Shown: in pieces, positions 8,213-16,021 of the stretch | How the letters are laid out: each line of letters opens with the position of its first letter | Position numbering within the stretch: position 1 is the stretch's first letter | NCBI GenBank assembly: GCA_011192015.1 | Contig: DUET01000064.1 | Coordinates: 1-64,000 of the forward strand | DNA length: 64,000 nt | Source: Anaerolineae bacterium | GTDB lineage: Bacteria > Chloroflexota > Anaerolineae > Anaerolineales > E44-bin32 | Direction of reading: 5' to 3' | The notes under the pieces: model-generated | The model's input: the letters and a program-made list of their open reading frames with translations, nothing else | The model's database searches: none | What the model was told of the DNA's origin: nothing | Translations under genes and position numbers: made by a program

Positions 8213-9340
8213 CTATTGATCCTGACAGAAACCGGCACCGGCATGCGTTAACCCAGGCACCCACTTGCAATCTGCACGCGCGTTACAATCAACCTGTCCC
8301 AAACCACTGCATGGCGGTTGATCGCAGTTGGGGAACATCGCTTCTCCTGAAAACACAACCTCCTGGCTCTCGAGGTCGACCAACTCCACCAAACCCATGG
8401 GAGAGGTTTCGATCCTGGGCCCGGAACAATGCAGAAAGAGCGGACGCTGTGGGTTGAGTTCGCACTCGTAGGTATTCCCTTCGGCACGCGCTTCGAAACC
8501 GTCCTGCGGAGGCTCAGGGAACTCAAAAGTGATCATCATGCTCTGATTGCCGATGCAGCCCAGGGCATAGATCTCGGGCTTCTCCATAACAAACTGCCCG
8601 CAGGTCCCCTGGAAATCGGTCGAGAATGTCTCGACGTGGGAATATTCACCCGGCACCAGGTTGTTGAGAACGGCCACGCGCCAGAAGTAATCCGTACAGT
8701 CCTGCAGGAAATCGATGTTGGTCTCGAAGCTGGTCCATGGTCCCTGGCCGGAGCCGGAAAGCACCGTCGTTTGGAAATCCGGCTGTTCAGAGACCTGGAA
8801 CTGATAGCCCTCCGGAAGACATCCGATTTCCGGGAAGTCCCAATCCAACGGTGGAGAAGGATCCGCCACCACCTCGCCCAGGATGGGATCGACAAGCTCG
8901 GGAATCTCCGGGATGGAGGCGTCACAGATCGGCCCGGTCCAGAACCACAGCGCGGGTGATATCGGACCACTGCTCCCGCCTCGAACGCCGAACACGCGCC
9001 ACTGATACATGCTGTTCGTCTGCAGAGTTTGTGTGAGTGTCCACGTGGTTAGGAAACCTGTGGTCTGTTCGGTGACCACGCCCGGATTGTTGAAATCCCC
9101 CTCGGGCGCGATCTCGAGGGTGAAGAAATCCGGCCCGCACGGTTCCGGGTAAAACCATTGGAAGGTCGGTTGCAGACTGGCCACCAGCTAGCTGGATGGC
9201 GAAAAGACCTGGGGCGCTGCGAGCGGAATCGGGGGGCAGGGCGTCGCGGTGGGTGTGGGTTCCGGAGTTGTGGGACCACAGGCGCTCAAACAAGCCGCCA
9301 CCACCAGAAAAATCCCTACAATTGTAAAACGCCTGATCAT
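8213..9340 (-). pseudogene. Lipoprotein with fibronectin-like repeats, interrupted by an in-frame TAG
   Basis: The start codon at 9340 has a strong GGAGG site and encodes a lipoprotein signal (LSACG lipobox), then a Pro/Thr linker ending APQVFSPSS. The next codon is TAG (9188-9190), and the same frame continues as LVASLQPTFQWFYPEPCG with no other break for about 324 codons to 8213. The two pieces plainly belong together: P-x-x-x-LVASLQPTFQW is a standard entry into an Ig/fibronectin-like module. Later parts hold further W-x-x-x-T-x-x-L strands and a Cys-rich tail (CNARADCKW...GFC). Possibilities are a nonsense mutation, a sequencing error or readthrough. TAG is an ordinary stop for other genes here (for example coaBC), so genome-wide recoding is unlikely. 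Confidence 0.75.
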
Positions 9341-9512
9341 CGCTGTACCCTCCTCCGCGCCAGACTTGGCGAAAAGCATGCTGTGCTTACGCTGCGCACC
9401 ACCACTCCGCTCCATGGTACACAGGTTGCCCTCAACACACAATCCCCCCATCAGTCGCTAATTCCCTCCGATCATGATACCCTTCTCCATTCCCTTGCAA
9501 GGAGGATGCATC

Positions 9513-10331
9513 TTGAGCAGCAAGCGGCTTTCACCCCTTCGCAAACTGACTCGCATCCTGGGGTGGACGCGCTCGAGCTATTTCCTGATGAGCACGTTCT
9601 TCGCCACCATCGTGCTGATCGGCATCGTATGGTGGCCGATGGTTGCCGACTACGTGGATTGGTACGATCCAAACTACCCCATCCTGCTGCAGTTCGATTG
9701 GCTCTTGTTGGGCATCTTCGCCGCCATGTCGCTGCTGATCATGGCCGGCGCTGATCTCAAGGCCGACTTCTGGATCGTGCTCGTGGGGCTGGTGGGCGGA
9801 TTGGTGATCGAGAGCTGGGGAACGCAGACCAATCTGTGGTTTTACTTCACAAGGGAACGCCCGCCGCTTTGGATCATTCCCGCCTGGCCGATCGCCAGCC
9901 TGTCCATCGATCGCATGGTGCGCATGCTCGATGGCCTGATTGGAGATCGGACCTGGTTGACGAAGTTCAACAAGCGCGCCTACTGGGTCGTCTTCCCGCT
10001 CTTCCTCGCCCTGATGCTGTACTTCGTCTGGCCTACACGGGATAAGTCCCTGACCGTGATGGCCCTGATCCTGTGCTTCTTCCTCATACTGACCCCCACC
10101 AACATTCGCATGGCGTTACTCAACTTCGCAGCCGGTTCAGGATTGGGCTACTTCCTCGAACTCTGGGGGACGACGCGCCGCTGCTGGACCTACTACACCT
10201 ACCAAACCCCGCCGCTATTCGCCGTGCTGGCGCATGGCATGGCGGCGGTAGCCTTCTGGCGCGTGGCCGAACTGGTCACCGTCTTCCGACCTCACCTGAA
10301 GCGCCTCCTCCTGCGCCCTCAGACCGATTGA
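9513..10331 (+). CDS. Polytopic membrane protein with an internal duplication (EWGT...PPL motifs)
   Basis: I do not recognise the family. The 272-residue product has about eight hydrophobic segments. Two similar blocks are visible: IESWGTQTNLWFYFTRERPP followed by LW, and LELWGTTRRCWTYYTYQTPP followed by LF; each is preceded by a Gly-rich helix and followed by another membrane helix with a central Ala. This implies an ancient duplication with conserved Glu, Trp, Tyr and Pro-Pro in equivalent places, possibly a pseudo-symmetric transporter or enzyme core. The start is the TTG at 9513, because GGAGG at 9501-9505 has ideal spacing; the ATG at 9474 has no ribosome site. Confidence 0.75.
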   Translation: MSSKRLSPLRKLTRILGWTRSSYFLMSTFFATIVLIGIVWWPMVADYVDWYDPNYPILLQFDWLLLGIFAAMSLLIMAGADLKADFWIVLVGLVGGLVIESWGTQTNLWFYFTRERPPLWIIPAWPIASLSIDRMVRMLDGLIGDRTWLTKFNKRAYWVVFPLFLALMLYFVWPTRDKSLTVMALILCFFLILTPTNIRMALLNFAAGSGLGYFLELWGTTRRCWTYYTYQTPPLFAVLAHGMAAVAFWRVAELVTVFRPHLKRLLLRPQTD

Positions 10332-10358
10332 CCTTCCCCGTACAGCAATACAACAAGA

Positions 10359-10380
10359 GCCCCCGGGGATCCCCAGGGGG
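10359..10380. terminator. GC-rich palindrome between convergent genes
   Basis: CCCCCGGGGATCCCCAGGGG is a near-perfect inverted repeat with its centre at GGATCC, placed 28 bases after the membrane-protein stop and before the convergent TfoX-like gene. It could end transcripts from both sides, but no T-run is present on either strand. Confidence 0.3.
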
Positions 10381-10436
10381 TCATTCGTTGCAATGCATGC
10401 TTCGAGTCATCAACATCCAAGTTTGGTGTTCAACTC

Positions 10437-10766
10437 CTACTTGGGCGGCAGCGACCGCGCGAAAGCCACTCCCTGCTGGACCCACGCTTCCAGATCGGCA
10501 TCCTGCTCGACACCTTCCGGAGCCACCATCACCCAACCTCTCATCGCTCTGCCTGTGATGTCGAACGGCAGCGTGTAGGGCTTGTTCATGGCAGCGTCGT
10601 GTCCCTCTTTACCGACGCGGACGATGAGCATGTCCTTGTGGACTCCACACGCCATGTTCCCTTGAAGCATGAAGCCCACACCCCCGAACATCTTCTTCTC
10701 GACCAGCCCGGCTTCTTCGGAAAGCACTTCGTGCACTCTTTGCGCCAAGCCTTCATCATAGGCCAT
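10437..10766 (-). CDS. TfoX/Sxy N-terminal domain protein
   Basis: A 109-residue protein consisting only of the TfoX N-terminal domain: an opening helix (LAQRVHEVLSEEAGL), then the diagnostic KKMFGGVGFMLQGNMACGV, a strand with LIVRV, and a C-terminal MRGWVMVAPE...L...V segment. In gammaproteobacteria full-length TfoX/Sxy proteins control competence genes, but short N-domain-only proteins are widespread in other phyla with no shown role. No DNA-binding domain is visible. It lies 34 bases downstream of the LysM-SGNH gene on the same strand. Confidence 0.88.
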   Translation of the reverse strand: MAYDEGLAQRVHEVLSEEAGLVEKKMFGGVGFMLQGNMACGVHKDMLIVRVGKEGHDAAMNKPYTLPFDITGRAMRGWVMVAPEGVEQDADLEAWVQQGVAFARSLPPK

Positions 10767-10800
10767 GTTACCCCTCCACGATCCAACACTCGGTCACTAC

Positions 10801-12288
10801 TTACTCGTTAAGGATGACCATTCTCCAGATCGCATCCAGCGCTTGCAGGGTGAGTAAGTTGCGCACCGGAATCCCATAGCTCAGGTTCTCAGAGGTGAAG
10901 TTGGCATTGTCCTGATCCGGCGCCATCGCAGGGTGCACACCATCCGAGCCGATTCCCTGGTTGGGAAGATCCTGCAGCGCGGCCCAGTAGTCCATCAATG
11001 GAATGCCATATTCCTGGGCAAGGTCGATCAGAACGCCGTTGAATGCCAGCACGCGTGACTCCATTCCAGACCAATGCAGCGGCGGAATGGTGCTCACCAG
11101 CGGGATGATGCCCTCTGCCAAGCTGATCTCAATGATCTCGCGCATCGCGGATTCATACATCTCGATGGGCATGCCCGGCAGATCGTTCGTGCCCAACATG
11201 ATCACGGCCACCGACGGGTTCACGAGCCGGTACTCACAGGCCAGCGGTGTTTCGCCTGGCTCGCATTTGTCAGGATCGCTCATCCTCGCATCGAGGACAT
11301 GCAAGCTCGACCAACCGACCTCGGCCGCCAGGCTTGCATTGGCAAAGGAGGTATGCGTCCGCGCCCATCCGGGAAAATAGTAGTCGATGACGCCCTGCAG
11401 ATAGGCATACTCGTGCAGTTCATAGCGGCGCGTGCCCAAGGGATATAGATAGCCCGGATTGACCGTGATGCTGTCGCCAACCTTGGAGAAGGCATTGTCG
11501 TCGTTCCCGAGACTCAGCCCGAGCTGGTATACCTCGCGCAGGCTTTCGGAAACTCCGGAGACGTAGGCGTAGCTGCTCGGCGGCGTGGGAACGGGAGTCG
11601 TCGTCCCATCTCCCGAGCCTGGATCTTCGTGGTCCGGGACGTCGATCTGGAAGACGAGCGGGATCTCCGGCAGATCGATGTAGATGTCCAACCATTCGGC
11701 GCTGACCCATCCCCACTCCGTGAACGGTGTGCGCACTTCCATCCACTCGTTGTCGGAGGTGCGACCGGTGATCGTAAGCGGGGTCAGGGCGGCCAGGGTC
11801 CCGATCACGTCCGCGTCCAGATTCGGCGCTGTCCGCAATCTGAGACCTCCCCCAGCATAGATCACCTGCCCCGTGTAGGCCCATTCCGATTCCGGCAGGC
11901 TCTCGGCTGGAGAATCCCCCTCAGGAACCAGGATCACGTCTCCCGGTGCGATCATGCCGCCTTGAGCCATGTCCGGATTGGCCTGCACGATACTTTCGAC
12001 GCTCGTGTTGAAACGCCGGGCGATGTCCCACAGCGTGTCGCCGGATTGGACGGTGTAGGAGAGGGGAGGCGGTTCGGTCGGGGTTGGACTGGGTATGGGT
12101 GACGGCGTTCTGCTGGGAATCGTCGTGGGAGGTGCGGTTCCTTGGGGAACGGTCGTGCTTTCGTCCCCATCCGAGTGCATCAAGGAGGGGAAAAGGTCGC
12201 CTCGCAGCGAATACACCAAAACAAAGTTGGCGATGCATAACACGCCGATGGCGATGATCATGCCCGTTTGCAGCTTGCGCCTTTGCAT
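10801..12288 (-). CDS. Membrane-anchored LysM-SH3b-SGNH hydrolase
   Basis: A 495-residue protein, probably extracytoplasmic. Order: N-terminal membrane anchor (about 9-28), Pro/Thr linker (45-76), LysM (77-122, YTVQSGDTLWDIARRFN), an SH3b-like domain (140-200, LRLRTAPNLDADVIGTL...WGWVSAEWL), then an SGNH domain (240-495). The catalytic set is complete: Ser273 in FSKVGDS, Gly and Asn368 in LGTNDL, and Asp449/His452 in DGVHP. LysM and SH3b point to cell-wall binding, so the enzyme may deacylate a wall glycan, but the substrate is inference. The ATG at 12288 is preferred (GAGG 9 bases away). It is the active counterpart of the protein at 1456-2400. Confidence 0.85.
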   Translation of the reverse strand: MQRRKLQTGMIIAIGVLCIANFVLVYSLRGDLFPSLMHSDGDESTTVPQGTAPPTTIPSRTPSPIPSPTPTEPPPLSYTVQSGDTLWDIARRFNTSVESIVQANPDMAQGGMIAPGDVILVPEGDSPAESLPESEWAYTGQVIYAGGGLRLRTAPNLDADVIGTLAALTPLTITGRTSDNEWMEVRTPFTEWGWVSAEWLDIYIDLPEIPLVFQIDVPDHEDPGSGDGTTTPVPTPPSSYAYVSGVSESLREVYQLGLSLGNDDNAFSKVGDSITVNPGYLYPLGTRRYELHEYAYLQGVIDYYFPGWARTHTSFANASLAAEVGWSSLHVLDARMSDPDKCEPGETPLACEYRLVNPSVAVIMLGTNDLPGMPIEMYESAMREIIEISLAEGIIPLVSTIPPLHWSGMESRVLAFNGVLIDLAQEYGIPLMDYWAALQDLPNQGIGSDGVHPAMAPDQDNANFTSENLSYGIPVRNLLTLQALDAIWRMVILNE

Positions 12289-12373
12289 GCCCACGATCCT
12301 CAATCGTGCGGGATAAAAGCATCGCCAAGTGTACTACAGGCAGCTTAGCGACAACACAAATAAGGATGTGAAT

Positions 12374-13486
12374 TCACGGACAAATCCGCTGTGCCTTGAA
12401 GAACCAGCCCGGGTGATGGCCCACGGGCGTGTCATGCAGGGTGAGTTCCCAGACGATCTCCTTTTCGGGGGTTACTTCGAAGACCACCGCTTCGTCACGA
12501 TCCTCGAGCACGCCCACGATCAGCGTGTTCCCGTTGGGCAGGCGATCGGCGTCGCGGCAGGTCCTGAAATCGTCACGATGATACTCCCAGATCGACTGGT
12601 CTGCGGCACGGTCGATCTCTACCACCTGATAGGGCGCTTCCCACTGCAGGCACACCAGCACATGTCCATCCGGAAGCAGTTCCGGTTCATGAGGATCCAA
12701 ACCTCGAGGGTCGTCAGTTTCGTAAAGGTCGGTCCAGTCGATCTGCCAGACCACATTGCCCTGCACATCCAATTCCACCGTGAGTCCGAAATTGCGCAGG
12801 CTGACCAGGGTATTGCCGTCGCGGATCCGGGTCACGCTATTGATGTGCGTCCATCCCTGGCGATCGATCGAAACGTAGGGCGCCGAGTTGAAGTGGTCCT
12901 GCGCCCTCCACGACCAAACGAGATTCCCACTCGGATCGACCTGCTTCACCTGGACGTCGTCCCGCTTGTCGCCGTTGCCGAAGACATACAGCGTGTCGCC
13001 GCTGGGCAGCCGATCGGCATCGTGCGATACCTGCGGATCGGTATGCGACCACACGATCGTTCCCATGCGGTCGATCTCATACACGCCCGAGCTGGAAAGC
13101 GTGAAGAGGATGTTGCCGTTGTCCAGTAGCTCCGCATCCAATCCTACAGGTGCGCCATGGACCAGTTCTTGGGGAATGCTGTATTGCCACACGATCTCGC
13201 CCGCCATGTCCACTTCGAATAAGCGCATCCGCTTATCATCGTGGACATCCGAGAGCAGCGTGGTTCCATTGCATGCCAGGGCAGGATCGTAGACACGCAC
13301 ACAGGGTTCACCGGTGATGCAAACACGCTGCAAATTCGCCGTTGCCTGCGGAGGCGAGGATGAGGTGGATGGCATCGGAGTTCGTGTCGGAGGTCTTTCA
13401 AGCAGAGGGGTTGGTCCAGGACCACATCCCTCGAGGATGCCAACGCATACGATCATGACGAACGGCAGCAATTTGGCTGGCGACAT
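12374..13486 (-). CDS. Arylsulfotransferase-like beta-propeller lipoprotein
   Basis: A 370-residue lipoprotein (lipobox ILEGC near residue 21). It is made of propeller blades of the type G-x-I/V-V-W, seen as GEIVWQYSIP, GTIVWSHTDP, GNLVWSWRAQ, GNVVWQIDW and KEIVWELTLHD, alternating with LPNGNTL/LPDGHVL/LPSGDTLY turns. The VSHDADRLPSG and TCRDADRLPNG segments match the ASST (arylsulfate sulfotransferase) family, in which a His in such a loop is sulfated. Whether it is catalytic cannot be said. It should be anchored outside the cell. GGAG at 8-base spacing supports the start. Confidence 0.8.
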   Translation of the reverse strand: MSPAKLLPFVMIVCVGILEGCGPGPTPLLERPPTRTPMPSTSSSPPQATANLQRVCITGEPCVRVYDPALACNGTTLLSDVHDDKRMRLFEVDMAGEIVWQYSIPQELVHGAPVGLDAELLDNGNILFTLSSSGVYEIDRMGTIVWSHTDPQVSHDADRLPSGDTLYVFGNGDKRDDVQVKQVDPSGNLVWSWRAQDHFNSAPYVSIDRQGWTHINSVTRIRDGNTLVSLRNFGLTVELDVQGNVVWQIDWTDLYETDDPRGLDPHEPELLPDGHVLVCLQWEAPYQVVEIDRAADQSIWEYHRDDFRTCRDADRLPNGNTLIVGVLEDRDEAVVFEVTPEKEIVWELTLHDTPVGHHPGWFFKAQRICP

Positions 13487-13536
13487 AGCGTCATCTCCAT
13501 AGGATTCTCACACCTTGGTTGGGCATAGCTCTCTGC

Positions 13537-15762
13537 TTAACGCTGCGGAATCCCCCACAGCCAAACCTCACCATCCAATCCACCCAACGCCAATACGCGC
13601 CCATCCGGTGAGAAGGCCACACTGTAGATCGGGCTTATGTCCCCACCTACCCAATGGTCATGAAGAGGGAACTCCACAGCTAATGGCTCCAATCGTTTGA
13701 GAAAGGCGCCATCGGGAACCGACCAGAGCGACAATCCGTCTGGATAACCGCTGCCCGCCAAGATGTCCCCCATGGAAGAGAAGGCAAGCGCAGCGGCTTG
13801 CTCCAGGCTGAACTGCTGCTCCATTCCTTGCGGTAGGGGTATCTGTCCCGGACCCGGAGGTGAGGAAAAGGCGGAAGTTGGAACCGGTTCGACCTCCGTT
13901 GGAGTCCCCCCCAACGTTGAGATCAAGGTGCCGTCTGTGGTCTGCCACAAACGGACGGTTCCATGTTGATCCAAGGATGCCAGTGCCGTATCACCGGGCA
14001 TGAACCGCATCCCTGTCAACCATTCCAACGCATCGATCTCGACCAGTTGCCGTGCGCTGCTCACGTCATAGATTCGGATCGTGGACGTGTTGTAATCCTC
14101 GCTGAAAAACGCTGCTACTTGCTCTCCATCGGAGGAGAACGCCAGCAGAGGCGAAACCTGTTGGCTGTTGAACATACGGATAGGAGTACCACCGGTCTCT
14201 ACCTGCCAAAGCGCTGTGATGAAGGGTGTATCCGGAATCAGCACAACCCCGCCTGCGGCCACGTATTCCTGATTCGGCGATAGGGCAGGTCCCATGATGC
14301 CGGATTCCCCGCGCATTGTATGCAGCAGGGAACCATTCGACACGGACCAAGAACGCACGCAGGCGTTGGCATGCAGGCTGTACACCTGCGAGCCATCCGG
14401 GGCGAAATCCACGGAAACTAAATGCTCGCCTATTGCACCCCATGTTCCACAATCGTCCTCGGTAGTGGGCGGGGGGAAGGCGTGGACAATGCTGCCATCT
14501 CGCAACCGCCAAAGCCAAACCGATCCTTCCGCAAAGCCCACGGCCATCAACTCCCCATCGGGGGAAAAGGCAATGCTGTGGGCCGCAGCACCATGCGCAG
14601 TCCAGACACGCTGCGTGATGGAGGCTAGATCCCAGATGACGATCGTGGTCTCGTGCCATGAACTCGCGGTGTTCACCACTGTCGCCAGGCTACACCCGTC
14701 CGGAGAGAAAGCCGCGTTGATTAAAGAATCTCCAAGCTGCTCGATCTCCCGGTAGATCTCGCCCGTAGACGGGTATGCAAAATTCAAGTAGACCCTTGCA
14801 GGCCACTCCGGAGAACCTACCAACAAGACCGAACCATCAGGAGAAAAGGCCAGATCATCGTAGCAGTCTTCTATCGTGTAGCGCAGTTCCCCTGTTTGCG
14901 CGTCCCATGCTCGGGCATCCCCCCCGCAACTGGCGACCGTATTGCCATCAGGCGAGAACGCCACTCGCGACACCGCGTAATCATGCTCCTTGCTCCACAG
15001 AACCGCTCCATCATCCACCGCGTACAGCGCAACCTCTCCGCTTTCCGAGCCCACCACGAGGGTCTCATCATCCGGTGAAAAGGACATGCTTTGAATGTCG
15101 CCGTGATCGCTCTCTCTCGACCACAGCAACTCGCCGGAGTTGACATCCCATGTATGAATTCCTCCACCCCGGAAGCCTGCCGCCAGCAATAGCCCTTGGT
15201 TCGAAATGGCTACACTCTGGGTGGGGTAGGGAAAATCATCCCAGGCTGGCTCGAAGATTCTTCCGGATCCACCTCCCTCCATCGGAACAACTTGCACGGT
15301 GCCGTTCTCCATACCCAGAACGATGGACAACCCATCGGGAGCGAAGGCGGCACAACGAATTTGCATGGAGGTGGGTTCGAAACTTTTAAGAGCCAAAGTT
15401 TCGGGATCATAGAAGTAAATCCCCATCGGGGAGATCACTGCCAGCCGGGAACCATCCGGTGCATACAACACCTGCATCGCTGGGCCCTTGCTGAAAACTG
15501 CCAACTGCGTGATTTCATCCAGGTTCCCCACTTCGATGCTCCCGCCAATCGGCGGCACAGGGGTGCCGGAAAGAACAGGATAGGGAGGGATCGACGTAGG
15601 GGATGGCGTGAGTGAGATCGCGGCTGTCGGCAGGAGGGTTGGCGGATGAGTGGTATCGGACGGCGTCACGACAGGCGCAGCCGAAGGTGGCCCACAGGAT
15701 GTTAGCAGCATGGCCAGAAACCATCCTGCACCAGCGAGAATCGCTTTGCGGTTCTGCATCAT
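13537..15762 (-). CDS. WD40-repeat lipoprotein
   Basis: A 741-residue secreted lipoprotein: a signal with lipobox LLTSC, a Pro/Thr linker to about residue 75, then at least ten WD40-like repeats to the end. The repeat core reads (V/M)(A/S)FSPDG followed by a Gly- and Trp-bearing strand, for example VAFSPDGNTVASCGG, IAFSPDGELMAVGFAEGSVWLW, and the last one ending GGLDGEVWLWGIPQR. That number suggests one large or two propellers, usually a protein-binding platform. Membrane-anchored WD40 lipoproteins are common in Chloroflexota and have no known partners. It lies 50 bases upstream of the arylsulfotransferase-like gene on the same strand. Confidence 0.85.
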   Translation of the reverse strand: MMQNRKAILAGAGWFLAMLLTSCGPPSAAPVVTPSDTTHPPTLLPTAAISLTPSPTSIPPYPVLSGTPVPPIGGSIEVGNLDEITQLAVFSKGPAMQVLYAPDGSRLAVISPMGIYFYDPETLALKSFEPTSMQIRCAAFAPDGLSIVLGMENGTVQVVPMEGGGSGRIFEPAWDDFPYPTQSVAISNQGLLLAAGFRGGGIHTWDVNSGELLWSRESDHGDIQSMSFSPDDETLVVGSESGEVALYAVDDGAVLWSKEHDYAVSRVAFSPDGNTVASCGGDARAWDAQTGELRYTIEDCYDDLAFSPDGSVLLVGSPEWPARVYLNFAYPSTGEIYREIEQLGDSLINAAFSPDGCSLATVVNTASSWHETTIVIWDLASITQRVWTAHGAAAHSIAFSPDGELMAVGFAEGSVWLWRLRDGSIVHAFPPPTTEDDCGTWGAIGEHLVSVDFAPDGSQVYSLHANACVRSWSVSNGSLLHTMRGESGIMGPALSPNQEYVAAGGVVLIPDTPFITALWQVETGGTPIRMFNSQQVSPLLAFSSDGEQVAAFFSEDYNTSTIRIYDVSSARQLVEIDALEWLTGMRFMPGDTALASLDQHGTVRLWQTTDGTLISTLGGTPTEVEPVPTSAFSSPPGPGQIPLPQGMEQQFSLEQAAALAFSSMGDILAGSGYPDGLSLWSVPDGAFLKRLEPLAVEFPLHDHWVGGDISPIYSVAFSPDGRVLALGGLDGEVWLWGIPQR

Positions 15763-16021
15763 GATGCCCCTAATTCGCGGACTCGAACAGTGTACAACCG
15801 GATAAAAACTACTTCAAGGAACGTTTGTTGGCATGATCCTAAGAAACCATGGAATGGAAAATACCCGCTCGATGGCTCAACAGTTTCTGGGGGAAAAGCT
15901 CGAATCACTAAACGTTGCAGCATGGTGGTTGATCAAATGGCGGAGACCATCCGGATGAAGGAAGATATCTCGTCCTTGAGCATCGCCTCCGTATGGAGGA
16001 TCGGGTGGTCCGCTGGGAGAA

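Noticed and set aside
8213-9340. Reading the TAG as a recoded amino acid across the genome
   Set aside because: Other well-supported genes here (coaBC, EamA, uracil-DNA glycosylase) end in TAG at the expected place.
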